Source: Chelydra serpentina (taxonomy: Eukaryota > Chordata > Testudines > Chelydridae). Taken from it: a stretch of 64,000 nt of DNA. Made by a program: the position numbers and the translations under genes. The stretch spans positions 620,001-684,000 of the forward strand of contig JBAIAC010000042.1 of the NCBI GenBank assembly GCA_037349315.1. The letters run 5' to 3'. The notes beneath the pieces were generated by a model. It saw only the letters and a list, made by a program, of their open reading frames with translations, did no database searches and was not told the DNA's origin. Shown here piece by piece: positions 21,701-33,020 of the stretch (positions are counted from its first letter, which is position 1; each line of letters opens with the position of its first letter).

Positions 21701-24700
21701 CAGTGCAATATGGGGGATAATATATAGTCCCTGCTTGGCCAAGAGGAAGGGGACATACAGAGGTGAAGGGGCTGATGGGAGTTGTAGTCCCCAGCTTTGC
21801 AGCTCCATCACACTGCCCTCCCCTGGTAGCTGGAGTTGACTCTTTTATGGACCAACCCCTAGAGACCTTGCCATAGCAACAGGCACAAAACCTTCAGCCT
21901 CCTTTCCACTGCTAGGGTGATCAACACCCGCACAACACACCTTTCAAGATCCATGAGTCCTGCCCAGGCCTGCCGCAACATGTGGTGTGTCTCATCCAGT
22001 GCCCTACATGCTCCATTCAAAAGAATGGGCAAAACCACAAAATCACGACACTCTCTAATGAACTCACACAGGAAAGTGATCAAAGACAAAAATACCACAT
22101 CACCCATTGGCGGACGCTTTTCACCGAGCGAGCGCTCTTTCTGTGCCCTCTCTGTCCTCGTCCTCAAAGGAAACCTGCATGACACCTTCAAAACACAAGC
22201 CTGGGAGCATACATTCAAAACCTGGCTCCAGTAGTGTAGGCAGGGGGGGAGCGGGGGGAGTGGCCGCTCCCTTTGTGAGTCAAGCGGCGCCTCCCCGAGC
22301 CCTGCTGCCGGAGCTGGGCTCGGGCAGGGGTTTAAAACGCCCGCGGCTCCCCACAGTGGCAGGAGCCGCGGGCCTTTTAAATCCCCGCCCAAGCCTGGCT
22401 CTGGCAGCGGTGCTCGGGCGGTGCTTAAAAAGGCCTGGGGCTCCTGCCACTGTGGGGAGCCGTGGGCCTTTTAAAGCGCCGCCCGAGCCACGCTGCCGGA
22501 GCTCCGGGCCCTTTAAATCACCGCCGGTACGGTCCGGCACGGCGCTGGCTCTTGCCGGTACGCCCTACCGGACCCCCGGAGGCACCACTGGCGTGAGTAC
22601 AGGGGGAGCGGGGAGGCGCCTTTTTATAGCGCCGCTCCCCCTGTGCTCCGGACCTGGCTACTGCCTGGTGACACCAAAACTCCTGGGCTTAATAAAGACA
22701 CTGGATTTATGATTTATTACAACAAGCTGTAACTCTTTTTTGTCCTACAACTGCAGAGGTGTTAACCAACCACTTCATCCTGAACAGTCTCTTACAATAT
22801 GTGTTTACTTGTGCTAAACAACCTGTTCTGCCTGGCATTTGGCTGTGACACTCACTCTGGGGATGTCTACGCTGCAGTAAAACACCCACGGCTGATCCGT
22901 GCCAGCTGACTCGAGCCCGGATGTCTACACCGTAATTTTATAGCCCCACAGCCTGAGCCCTGCAAGCTCAAGTCAGCTAACATGGGCCAGCCCGGGTGTT
23001 TTATTGCACTGTTGACTCAAGAGTACTTTCCCAGCCCCGAGCAAGAGCTCTGTGTAGCCCAAACGCTTGTCTCTTTCACCAACAGAAGTTGGTCCAATAA
23101 AAGATATCATCACCTCTCCCACCTTGTCTCTCCAGCCACTAGACAGAGGCGCATAGTTTGCAGTGAACCATTGAGTTATGCCGGCATAGTGGGTGTAGAC
23201 GGGAGGGGAAAACATTCCCCACACAGCACAGCGGTGAGTGGGTCAGACAGCACTCCCTTAGTTGCAGGTGTGAAGTGGGTCACAGTGAACTGAGGTTACC
23301 TGCTGAGCTAATCTGGGCCGGATCGCACAGACTCTGCTTCAGACGAGAAAACAAGTCCTCCAGGCCGGCGTTGCGTTCCCTTCCGCTTCCGTTTCTCTGA
23401 GTGACACCGTCGCTCTTCGAGACTGATCCGTCCTCCACTTTATTTGAGGAGCCCTGAAAAACTTCAGAACAGCAACCGTGGGGAGGATTGTTACTGCTTA
23501 TTGCTTAGAAGAGACAGAGCGTGGGGATGTGATAGATCAGTGACTCTGGCCTGGTCTACAGATAGGCTTGCACTGAACTAACTAAAGGCACCAGGTAAAA
23601 CCGATCTAGTTATTTCAGTTCATATCTCTGCAGGGACTCTCTTATTTCTAAATCCAAGTAGCGAAAGTCGATTAAGCTCCATTCAAGTTGGTACCAACAT
23701 TAACTAAATTGAGCTTAGCTACTTTCACTCCGAAATAACAAGGTCCCCACACAACGTGGACAAAGTCAATTTCGTTAATGTCAGGAGCAAACCGAATGAA
23801 GCTAAATCGACCTTAGCAACTTTGAGGCTGCAATAAGAGTGTTCACCAGAGATTAGAACTCAGATAATGACACTGGCTTCTGAAGAGGAAAGGTGGCTCA
23901 GCTGGGTTTGTTTCTTTCCTCTACTGCAGACTTCCTCTTTGACAACGTGTGGGTGTCACGACACTGGGCCAGCCACTGGGCACCGCTACAGGCTGGGGAC
24001 CGACTGGCTAAGCGGCAGTTCTGCAGAAAAGGACCTGGGGATTACAGTGGACGAGAAGCTGGATGTGAGTCAGCAGTGTGCCCTCATTGCCAAGAAGGCC
24101 AATGGCATATTGGGCTGTAGTAGAAGGAGCATGGCCAGCAGACCGAGGGAAGTGATTATTCCCCTCTATTTGGCACTGGTGAAGCCACATCTGGAGGACT
24201 GCGCCCAGTTTTGGGCTTCCCACTACAGAAAGGATATGGACAAATTGGACAGAGTCAAGTGGAGGGCAACGAAAATGATTAGGGGGCTGGGACATATGAC
24301 TTATGACTGAGGAGAGGCTGAGAGAACTGGGCTTATTTAGTCTGCAGAAGAGAAGAGTGGGGGGATTTGATAGCAGCCTTCAACTAACTGAAGGGGGATT
24401 CCAAAGAGGATGGAGCTCGGCTGCTCTCAGTGGTGGCAGATGACAGAACAAGGAGCAATGGTCCCAAGTTGCAGTGGGGGAGGTCTAGCTTGGATATTAG
24501 GAAAGACTACTTCACTAGGAGGGTGGTGAAGCACTGGAATGGGTTCCTTAGGGAGGTGGTGGAATCTCCATCCTTAGAGGTTTTGAATGCCTGGCTTGAC
24601 AAAGCCCTGGCTGGGATGATTTAGTTGGGGTTGGTCCTGCTTTGGGCAGGGAGTTGGACTAGATGACCTCCTGAGGGCCCTTCCAATCCTGATATTCTCT

Positions 24701-27700
24701 TTGATTCAGTCTCTCTAGACCTCAGTTTCCCCTTTGAAAAACTGGGCTAGGAGCACTCTCCTACCTCACAGAGGAGGAAAGGATTAAAGTTGTTCAGTAA
24801 TGGGGAGACCAGTGTCAGTCTACATGGAGTTTTTACACTGGGTTAGAAACTGCTCAAGTTAAAGTAGTACAAACTCCCCAGTGTGAATATAGTGATGCTG
24901 GTATAAAGGTGCACAGCTTATCCCTGTACATTTACAGGGAGCTGAAAGAAAAGTGGATTGGAGAGAAAGAAAGCTTGTTGAAAAATGAAAAAAAAACAAG
25001 AAAAAAAAACCCAACAACATCAAAGTTAGATTTGTTCTTCGGGTTTCCAAATGAAATATTTTTTCATTTTTTGAATGTTTTCCATGAAAATGTTTGTTTT
25101 CAAATTTTTATTTTACTCCCATTTTTTTTTCATGTTTTCACCTTCCCCGTTTTCCCCTTTTCCCCATTTTGCCACTGAATGCAACAGCATGAATGCTGTA
25201 CGCTTTCTTGTCATTTTTCCATTTGCCACCCCTGTACGTTTTCAAAAGTTGCAAAGCGAAAAGAAACGAAAAATGGAAAGAAAAAACCCCCCCAAAACTC
25301 TCAACAACCCAGGGCATTATTTGAGAGTGATTGGGAAAGGAAAAGGAAAAAAAGGTTAAAGAGGAAAGATGGGGAAAAAAACAGGATACAAATGATAAAT
25401 GAAAAAGGTCAGAAAAAATAATCTGAACAATTTCATTTAAAAAATCAGCAAATGAAAAAGAATTAAAAGGGGGGGCGAGAAAAAAACCCCAAACAACCCA
25501 AAAATGGGGAGAAAAAATGCTATTTTTTGTTTTGTTTTCAATTTCATAAAAAAGTTTTTTAAAAAGGGAAAAAATGGGTTTGAAAATGTCCTTTCTATAT
25601 TAAAAATGTTTTGATCTGCTCTGGAGAAAGCCTCCTTCATTACAGAAGATGATGTGAGATTAATGCGTCAAGCCCACAGCTGTGTCTGATCCGTGTAACA
25701 CTTTGCCCTGCTGTTGGGGATGAGGATGTATATCACAGTTCACCTGGCAGACAGACTGGATTTACAGCTGAACAAGAAAACGCATTCTTTGTGTTACAGT
25801 AGCACTCGGAGCGAGAGTGGCGCTTCGCCGTGCTATGCAATGCAGACACAGCCTCTGCCTCGAAAACCTGCCAGTAAATAGACCAGACAGACATTGGATA
25901 GGAGGGGAAGGAAGGAAGAAAGAGGGGAAATTAGATGCTCGAGATCACACAATAGAGGGAAAACTGAGGCACAGGGAGGGTCAGCATTTAATTGAACTGT
26001 GTTAACCCCACAAAGGGGGGAGGGTCAAACTTAACTAATGACTCAGCTGGAAAGCTGGGGTCATGAGGGATCTCTACGGAGCAAAGAGTCACCAGGTAGG
26101 GGCCTTGGCACACTGCTCCATAATTAGTGTGACCAGATGTCCCAGTTTTATAGGGACAGTCCCGATTTTTGGGTCTTTTTCATATATAGGCTCCTATTAC
26201 TCCCCACCCCCTGTCCCGATTTTTCACACTTGCTGTCTGGTCACCCTATCCGTAACAGAGCAGGCACCATTGGAAGTTAGCCCAGTAGGGGCTGAGGCTA
26301 ATCAAGGTACCGCAATAGGCCCTATTAGACTCAATGAGCCCCGAGACAGGGCTCCAGACTGAGACATTACGGAGGGTGCCGTGAGAAGCCCTGTTTGACT
26401 TCTAGCCGGGAAGGGGTCTGTTTTCTCTGTACACCTACAGATTGAGTGTGACTCCGCCAGAGGGCTGAGTCACTGAAAACCTGCTTGAGGCGTTTAACTA
26501 TCAACAGGGGCCACCACAGGTATTGTGAAACAGAGTGCAGGGGCAAACACGCCCGGCCACTCACAAGAGGTGAGTGGCCCCGTCACATAGGGCCGGAGCA
26601 CTATCAGCCAGCCTCCCATGTCCAAATCTAACTTCCTCACCCTCATAATGTTGGGGCGCCCTTATCCTATAGGTTAACCTATTAATGCCATTTAACTCAT
26701 TCTCCTATACGTTCCCTGTTGCTCAAGCAAGTTTGTGGTTGGACATCTGCCCATGGTTCTGTCCTAAAATATCCCAGCCTAGTATCACGTCAATGTTCCG
26801 GTAGGTTCCAGCTCCTCCTATTGTCCAAGCTGTTCCTAGTTCCCCATTCATCCACGCCAAGGGCCACAGGCCGACTCTACTCGACTATACTTACGCTGAC
26901 TTACTTAAGCTCATGTCTGACAGGACACAGGCCTGTAGGTTCCTTGCATTACTGCTGAATATAAGAAAAGACTAAACTAGCGCTCTGGGCGACAGCCACT
27001 GCTTCACCACTCACTGTCCCTACAAAAAACTCCTCGTTAAAATAACATTAGGGGCTTTAATCCTACAATCAGACGTGCCTTTACTCAAACAAGTAGCCCC
27101 ACGAACTTCAACGTGGTGCCTTTTGCCTACAGGAAACTCACACAGCTGAATCAATGGCCTGGAGCGACTTACCCCAAGCACTCAGCCCGGCTACCATCAC
27201 CAGCAGGACAATGACCCCGGCGCACCCGACCTTCAGAACGACCCTATGCCAGCGCGGGCACTGAGAGGATTTTAGAAGATTCCCTGTTTGATTAAATGTG
27301 AGGAAATTTGGTGATTACGTGATTATTTTGTCTTCTGAGAGCTCGCACAAAGATTACACACCTGGCTAATGAGGTGCTTACACAGCCCCCATTGGTTGCA
27401 GTTTCAATTACCCCCTATATTATCAATTACTCTGTTTAATATCCTATAGTGTCTTTATTACTACCCCGGGAATAATTTTACTACCCCATCCCCAACCTGC
27501 TGCTTTCTCATCCACCTGTTATGTCTTGTCCATTATGTCTTGTCAATGCCTCCCATTTTACAGATGAAGAAACTGAGGCAGCAGGAGATGAAGGGTAAAA
27601 GTTTTTGCAGGAGCCTAAATAGCTTTGGAGTCCAAGTCCTGTTGACTTTCAAAGTGATTTAGGAGCTTAAGCCTTATTGGTAGACAGTGGGACGTGGCTC

Positions 27701-28508
27701 CTAAATCACTTTGAAAATGAAATTTATTGACATTTTTGAAAGCTTTATCATAAGTGCCTTGGGCAGGTTGTACGGGGAGTCTGTGGGAGAACACAGGTCT
27801 CTTCTCAAACCCCACTCCAGTGTCTTAGGCATAAGGCCAGCTTTCCTTCCGGAAACTACATCAAGCCGACCAACTCACTGGTCAGGTTTTTCACACACAA
27901 AGAGCAAAACATGCACCCTCTGCCTAGATCGCTTCTATTTGAGATGCAGGAAAACAACACAGAACGAACAAACGTAGACTGTCTATGAGAGAGAAACAAC
28001 AAACCTACAAGTAGCCTGCAAATAAACTGGGTGAAGTTTTCACTCGTGCCTAAAGAGAGAGGCATCTAAATCGAAATAAAATCAACAAGACTTTGGTCTC
28101 TGAGGGCCAAATTTTTAAAGGTATTTAGGAGCATAGTGGGCTATTCAAAAGCAACCAGGTGCTTTTAAGACCCATTGAAATTTATGGGTGGTAGGAATCT
28201 AGGTGCTTTTGAAAATTTCCTTAGGCACTTAAATAGCTTTACAAATCCAGCCCTATGCCCCTTAAGTACTTTTGTTACCCTGTATCTTTCCCAAAAGAAA
28301 GCATAAAACATATTGTTACAAGAGTCTACAGCTACTCCAAATGTCTCCTCACACTCGCCAGCTATTAGAAAACTGGGATCCCAGCTAAAATCCTCCCAAT
28401 TTTGACAGCGAACTAGGCAATCAACCCCCACTTACTGTGAGCTTTAGATGAAGGTGATAGCCTGGCCCCAGGAAGGTTTAAATCCGCATACACTGTCTCC
28501 CCAGCCAT
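18608..28508 (-). CDS. Gene B: KLRB1/NKR-P1-like receptor with ITIM-like tail, terminal exon not found
   Basis: Five exons read on the minus strand join in phase: 28508-28436, 27283-27173, 23461-23300, 20060-19906 and 18720-18608 (phases 1,1,1,0,2). Exon 1 starts at an ATG in a GCCATGG context and encodes MAGETVYADLNLP, an NKR-P1-type tail whose TVYADL resembles an ITIM (Thr rather than I/V/L/S at Y-2). Exon 2 encodes CPRWHRVVLKVG followed by a hydrophobic membrane segment. Exon 3 is the stalk (RNAGLEDLFSRLKQSLCDP). Exons 4 and 5 are the first two thirds of a CTLD (WVLHGDKCYWLSKK, VWIGLTSNSTQKKWTWVDG, with an NST glycosylation site). By analogy it would be an inhibitory type II receptor on lymphoid cells. 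The final CTLD exon, with the last three Cys, was not found down to the window start. Reading on past the exon 5 donor gives an immediate TGA. Confidence 0.78.
18880..19085 (+). repeat. MIR/CORE-SINE-like fragment
   Basis: It contains CCTCAGTTTCCCC and GTGAAATGGGGATAATGAGC, then an AAATAAATAATTATGATGATG-like tail. This is the usual 3' half of ancient CORE-SINE/MIR-type repeats. The palindrome partner is at 39550-39770. Confidence 0.5.
19592..19832. mobile_element. hAT-like element, TIR CAGTGGTTCTCGAACTG
   Basis: The ends CAGTGGTTCTCGAACTGTG and GGAAGTTTGAGCACCGCTG are imperfect inverted repeats. It lies between exons 4 and 5 of gene B and is present at the same place in gene C (38537-38800), so it predates the palindrome. 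Confidence 0.65.
19906..20060 (-). CDS. Gene B exon 4, CTLD part 1
   Basis: 155 nt with CCCCTGCAG acceptor and GTAACG donor. It differs from gene C exon 4 at four of 51 residues (G/R, T/S, H/R, K/R). Confidence 0.85.
20752..21120 (+). repeat. 51-bp G-rich minisatellite, about 7 copies
   Basis: The unit is GGGAAGAGGCAGGGTGTGGG followed by CGGGGCTTTAGGGGAAGGGG and AGGAGTGGAGT. Its period of 51 (a multiple of 3) creates a 213-codon open frame that I do not regard as a gene. The strand is G-rich and could form quadruplexes. It lies in the intron between gene B exons 3 and 4 and is absent from gene C. Confidence 0.9.
22240..22660. repeat. GC-rich repeat with internal inverted copies
   Basis: Alternating blocks such as GGCTCCCCACAGTGGCAGGAGCC and its reverse complement recur. 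The ends are similar GGGGGAGCGGGG / CCGCTCCCCC runs. Probably a non-autonomous element; the open frames here are compositional. Confidence 0.45.
22860..23215. repeat. DNA-transposon-derived fragments
   Basis: GGATGTCTACGCTGCAGTAA and GATGTCTACACCGTAATTTT, then GAAGTTGGTCCAATAAAAGA. The latter recurs reversed near 54100. Elements with TCTACAC-type ends are abundant in turtle genomes; ends are unresolved here. Confidence 0.4.
23300..23461 (-). CDS. Gene B exon 3, stalk
   Basis: The acceptor CTGTTCTGAAG was chosen over the nearer TTTTTCAG because only it keeps phase 1, and gene D uses the same AAG position. It is 162 nt, with donor GTAACC. Confidence 0.75.
23560..23850. mobile_element. DNA-element fragment near the left-arm end
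   Basis: It starts CCTGGTCTACAGATAGGC and continues AT-rich with CGATCTAGTTATTTCAG and GAAATAACAAGGTCCCCAC. It sits where homology with the right arm stops. Confidence 0.4.
23950..24712 (+). mobile_element. CR1 LINE 3' end (RT C-terminus)
   Basis: The broken frame reads EKDLGITVDEKLDVSQQCAL, then PREVIIPLYLALVKPHLEDC and KRRATKM-like blocks, the C-terminus of CR1 reverse transcriptase. It ends TTGGACTAGATGACCTCCTG with an ATTCT-type tail. Stops and frameshifts show it is dead. It lies in gene B intron 2. Confidence 0.88.
24930..25650. repeat. A/T-rich low-complexity stretch
   Basis: Purine runs (GAAAAAAAACAAG, GGAAAAGGAAAAAAAGG) alternate with pyrimidine runs (CCCATTTTTTTTTCATG), with much self-complementarity to AAAATG/CATTTT. 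No protein or RNA gene seen. Confidence 0.55.
26125..26248. mobile_element. hAT MITE, TIR TAGTGTGACCAGATG
   Basis: A 124-bp member of the 2979 family, ending CTGTCTGGTCACCCTA. The flanks TCCATAAT and TCCGTAAC are a decayed 8-bp duplication. Confidence 0.75.
27173..27283 (-). CDS. Gene B exon 2, transmembrane
   Basis: The acceptor CAAACAG was chosen because it gives 111 nt with phase 1 on both sides and no stop. The CTCTCAG 21 bases further in would break the phase. It encodes GCAGVIVLLVMVAGLSAW, uninterrupted by charged residues. Confidence 0.72.
28436..28508 (-). CDS. Gene B exon 1, cytoplasmic tail
   Basis: 24 codons plus one base, donor GTAAGT. It carries the TVYADLNLP signalling motif and a Ser-rich end. 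Confidence 0.78.
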
Positions 28509-29219
28509 GGCATGTACCGGAGGAGGCAAAACCACCCAGCCAACAGTGTTGTGCAAGGACAACTCTCTATCTATGTATGAAGTAAGCCAGCCGACACACT
28601 CAACATCAGGAAGTAGCGTCATTCAAGGGGGCCGCTGAATTTTTTTATTGCTGCTCTGTGGTCTTCCCTCATAAATTAAGGTTGCTGGCTGAACATTCTC
28701 AACCAAGGTGAACTTTAAATGCTACAGACCCGGAGGAACTTGGGTGACTGGGGTTACGATAAACACACTGACGTGTTGGCCTGTCATGCTGTGTTGGCAG
28801 AAGCAGCTCTGAATGGTCAAGAGGCAAGAAATGGAGGCGGCGATAAAGTTTTCAGGAGGAATTGGCGCCAGCGGGAGGGCGGCCATCTTGAATCTAGATA
28901 TGGCCACCTACCCTTTTCCCCCACAGATTTGGGAGCATCAAATTCTTGCATTGGTGTGTATAGATGGAATAGCATCGGTGAATTCGCCTTTCCTGGTCTC
29001 TATGGCAATGCCCCCTGCTGCATTATGAGGGTGGTGACTTTAACTTGGGCTGCAAATTTCTAGTCATAAGAGCCAGAAAGTTAAATTAGCAGCTTCCCAG
29101 GACATCCCCAATGGGTAATAGATCCGTAGGGTCCCATCTGTCTATCTTAATGGCCCCTATCACTATAGAACCTAAGCCTCTCACAATCTATTTAGGCCCC
29201 TCTGAAACAGGGCAGTACT

Positions 29220-29345
29220 ATAATCCCTATTTCACAGCCGGGAAATTTGAGGCACAGAGAGACCAAATGAATTACCATAGCAGAGAAAGGACTTGAACCC
29301 TGGTTGTCCAAGTTCTAGGCGCATACACTAACCACTGGGGATCAC
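29220..29345 (-). repeat. MIR/CORE-SINE-like fragment
   Basis: TTTGAGGCACAGAGAGACCA followed by GACTTGAACCCTGGTTGTCC and a CACTAACCACT block, typical of tRNA-derived SINE sequence. Confidence 0.5.
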
Positions 29346-29907
29346 CTTTCCTCAGAACAGCTTGTCAACCTCTTGATTAATTATTGACCAGTTGGTTGCA
29401 AAAACAGACAAACAATAAACAGGAGCTGGATTTTTCATCCATTGCAGCAAACGCAGCCTCCTCCCCTGCACAGCAACTCAGCTACCAGCCGGATATCTGT
29501 GGTTTTGACCTTTTTGGGTGATGAGATAGAAAACAGTGATATTTTTGACACTGTTTTTCGTACAAATGCTATAACAGAGCTAAATAATCCAGGTAGGGGA
29601 ACCGGCGAAATCAGATGGAGAGAGAAAATGAGAGATATTGTTACCCCTTTTAGTCCGAGTGGTTACCCGATATTCAAGGCCTTGCACGTTGTTTTGGTTA
29701 AGAGAGACTGATGAAGCGTGAGGGATGTCTTTGATTCAATCCTCTATATTTACATAGACTGTTCACGATGCCCTGTTTTCCCAGAACACAGAATGAATCA
29801 AACAACAGGAGGAAGTTTCTTTTTGCACAGTTCCAAGCCTCTCTTTGGCCCTCACTCTGCCCCAAAAAGCTCTCTCAATTTGCTTGCTTTCAGGGACACA
29901 TTTCCAG

Positions 29908-30486
29908 TCATAGAATCATAGAATCATAGAATCTCAGGGTTGGAAGGGACCTCAGGAGGTCATCTAGTCCAACCCCCTGCTCAAAGCAGGACCAACCCCA
30001 ACTAGATCATCCCAGCCAGGGCTTTGTCAAGCCTGACCTTAAAAACCTCTAAGGAAGGAGATTCCACCACCTCCCTAGGTAACCCATTCCAGTGCTTCAC
30101 CACCCTACTAGTGAAAACGTTTTTCCTAATATCCAACCTAAACCTCCCCCTCTGCAACTTGAGACCATTACTCCTTCTTCTGTCATCTTCTACCACTGAG
30201 AACAGTCTAGATCCATCCTCTTTGGAACCCCCCTTTTAGGTAGTTGAAAGCAGCTATCAAATCCCCCCTCACTCTTCTCTTCTGCAGGCTAAACAATCTC
30301 AGTTCCCTCAGCCTCTCCTCATAAGTCATGTGCTCCAGCCCCCTAATCATTTTTGTTGCCCTCCGTTGGACTCTTTCCAATTTATCCACATCCTTTCTGT
30401 AGTGTGGGGCCCAAAACTGGACACAGTACTCCAAATGAGGCCTCACCAGTGCCGAATAGAGGGGAATAATCACGTCCCTCGACGTC
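29908..30486 (-). mobile_element. CR1 LINE 3' end, reverse orientation
   Basis: Starts ATAGAATCATAGAATCTCAG then TTGGAAGGGACCTCAGGAGG. The minus-strand frames give [20 protein letters not shown] and [14 protein letters not shown]. This is the CR1 3' end in the spacer between genes B and C. Confidence 0.9.
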
Positions 30487-30825
30487 CTGCTCTTGCTGTC
30501 TGGTTGGCTGCTTCTGCATGTTCCTGTTCCCAGACACATCTCTCCATCGGCCAACACTCAGCAAAATCCATCCACGCAAGTAGCTCAGTTTCTGAGAGGC
30601 CTGGCATGTCGCCTGTGTTTTGGGTGGTGGCTCCTATTGTTTCAGCTATCTCACTCCAAGAAGAAGCTTAATTCCTTCTTACATTTATTCTGACTGAAGG
30701 GCAGCTATTGTTCCCATCAGTTTCAATGAGGTTTCACCCAACCGCCACCAAAACAATATCCAATGGCTGGAAGTTGAAACTGTACAAATTCAGACTGAAA
30801 ATAAGGTATACAATTTTAATATTCA

Positions 30826-30905
30826 AGTATCAGGGGGTAGCCGTGTTAGGCTATAGCCACAAAAACAACAAGGAGTCCGGTGGCACCTTAAAGACTATTT
30901 TAACA
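30826..30905 (+). repeat. Fragment of the GTAGCCGTGTTAG-family element
   Basis: CAGGGGGTAGCCGTGTTAGG, then AACAACAAGGAGTCCGGTGG and CACCTTAAAGACTA, a truncated copy. Confidence 0.65.
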
Positions 30906-31088
30906 CTGGATCAATTTACTAAAGGGCAGCTGTGGCTTCTCCATCATTGGCCATTTTAAAATCAAGACTGGATTTTTTCTAAAATGCTCTAGTCAAACAG
31001 GAATTCTTTTGGGGAAGTCCCACAGCCTGAGCGATGCAGGACATCAGACTAGATGATTCTGGTGGCCCACTCTGGCCCGATAATCTAA

Positions 31089-31272
31089 GGGGGAGGGATA
31101 GCTCAGTGGTTTGAGCATTGGCCTGCTAAACCCAGGGTTGTGAGTTCAATCCCTGAAGGGGCCATTTGGGGATCTGGGGCAAAAATTGGGGATTGGTCCT
31201 GCTTTGAGCAGGGGGTTGGACTAGATGACCTCCTAAGGTCCCTTCCAACCCTGATATTCTATGAATCTATAA
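31089..31272 (+). mobile_element. tRNA-derived SINE, turtle Cry/PolIII type
   Basis: The head reads GGGGGAGGGATAGCTCAGTG with a pol III A box (TAGCTCAGTGGTTTGAGC) and a B box (TTGTGAGTTCAATCC). The tail (GTTGGACTAGATGACCTCCT to TTCTATGAATCTAT) is CR1-like. This layout is known from hidden-necked turtle SINEs and is the best organism clue in the window. Confidence 0.85.
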
Positions 31273-32214
31273 CAGTTTAGATACTCAGTGTTGCCAGCTC
31301 ATGAATGTATTGTGCAATATTTGGTGTGTTTCTTAAAACCCCAACTCCTGGAGTCATGTTATTCCTCAAGAATCTCAACTCTCATCTGAAAAAAGAAAGT
31401 AATTTTCTGGCCCTTATGATTGGAGAGAATAGCTTGCAGATGAGATGCCTAAACACTCCAACACCAGAAGGCAAATCGACAGACCCACACATTATTCTTT
31501 TTTAAGTCTTCCCCTCTTGGTGTCTGCTAGTTCCTGCACAAGTTATGGGCTTGATGCGGGAATGCTGCTGGTGTGCTCAGACCCCTGCCTGTGATGCTGA
31601 CCAGTAGCGCTGCATTGTTTCCTTGTGCTCACGTCTGTCTGTCTGTATCCATCGGTTGTCTCTTGTCTTATACTCTTTGAGGCAGGGGCCATCTTTTTGA
31701 TCTGTGTTTGTACAGCGCCTAACACAACTGGCCCTCCTCCACGACTGGGGGTATGGCTACCTGGCAAACAAAAAAACAGCGCCAGTGAGTCGCAGAGTCC
31801 AGATCACCTGTCTCAAGGTGACTCAAGGTGCTCAAGGCCCGGGGCTAAAAATAGCCGTGCTGATGTTGGGGCTCAGGAAAGAATCCGAGCTCTGAGACCC
31901 CAGGTTGTTACAGCCTGAGCCCAAACATCCACACTGCTATTTTTAGCCCCGGACCTTGAGCACCGTGAAGCCGGGCTCTGAGACTCACAGCTGTGGGTCT
32001 TTTTTTGCAGTGTAGACATACCCTGGGGCTGCGAGGTGCTACCGTAATACACCTAATGTACAGTGTCCAACACAACGGGATGTGATCCAGGACTGGGGCT
32101 TCTAGAGGCTACCATAATAGACCTAATAATGTGCCATTGCATGATGGGGGTCCTGGTCCATGACTAAGGCTCCTAGGTGCTACAGGACAATAGATAATTA
32201 ATAATATCCGGGAC

Positions 32215-32530
32215 ACAGGCACCGACTTTGTGCTTTTCCGGGGGGTGCACAACTCCCGCTCTGCCTCAGGCCATGCCCCCACTCCAACCCCCTCCCCCAA
32301 GCCCCCACTCCCGCCCCGCTTCTTCCTGCCCCACCCTGCCTTTCCTGCCCTGTTCCACCCCCTCCACCGAGTGCTTTCTGCACGCCGTGGAACAGCTGAT
32401 CACCAGCAGGCGGAGGCACTGGGGGGAGGGGGAGGCGCTGACCTGCGGGGCTGCTGGTGAGTGCTGAGCACCCACTATTTTTAACCATGGGTGCTCCAGC
32501 CCCGGAGCACCCATGGATTTGGCGCCTATG
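32215..32530. mobile_element. GC-rich hAT-like repeat
   Basis: Ends CAGGCACCGACTTTGTGC and GCACCCATGGATTTGGCGCC are partly inverted. CT-rich middle. No supported coding. Confidence 0.45.
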
Positions 32531-32699
32531 ATCCAGGAGGTCAGACTAGATGGTCATAAAGGTCCCTTCTGGCCTTGAAATCTATGAATCTATTAAATCA
32601 TTGCCTGAAACACCCCAGGACAGCAGCTGATTACCAGATCCAGGAGGCCCTCCTATCTCAGGAGCATTCAGTTCATTCACAAACACATCTTAAAGCCTA

Positions 32700-33020
32700 A
32701 AGCTCAGACTCCTCTGTGCCTCACCGACAAAGCTGGATCCATTCTTCTAGGAAGCCAAAGCCGTTTCCGGTCCTGATCTTCAAGGCGCTCCGTGGCCGGG
32801 GCCCAGGATCTCCGAATGGGTCTACACCTCTGGGGTGAAAACCATGGGGGATAACTTTGGTCTTCTGGCCCAATCGAACTCTAAAGTAAGGGGAAAGCTC
32901 ACCCGTGCAGGAGACAGAACTCTCTCCCGACTGCCATGAATTTTCCCAGGAACTAAGGACCTTCCCAAACCGCCCCACCTTCTGCTCCAAGGGCAAGGAG
33001 TGCTTCTTTGAGCGGCCTTC
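32700..33020 (+). repeat. Possible degenerate LINE/RT fragment
   Basis: The plus frame contains FRVLIFKALRG, which recalls the end of L2/CR1-type reverse transcriptases, but stops follow. Weak call. Confidence 0.25.

Larger units (their letters stand above)
11330..23560. repeat. Left arm of the large B/C palindrome
   Basis: This arm is the reverse-complement partner of about 37430-45650. Anchors, left/right, include 11345-11480/45450-45612, the 67-bp array, 13480-13660/43210-43400, 16190-16550/41090-41450, gene B exon 5/gene C exon 5, exon 4/exon 4 and exon 3/exon 3. Arm-specific insertions include about 14415-15535, about 16567-17505 and about 2.5 kb between 20260 and 23000. Identity is high in many blocks and complete over the 113-bp exon 5. 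Confidence 0.85.

Noticed and set aside
22107..22712. 201-codon frame rich in Pro, Ala and Gly
   Set aside because: Composition follows from a GC-rich repeat with inverted copies. The opposite strand is equally open.
23290..23480. TTTTTCAG at 23454 as the acceptor of gene B exon 3
   Set aside because: It breaks reading phase and gives an early stop. The CTGAAG site 7 bases upstream keeps phase and matches gene D.
31089..31160. Functional tRNA gene
   Set aside because: A and B boxes are present, but the sequence runs into a CR1-like tail and no cloverleaf is convincing, so it is a SINE head.
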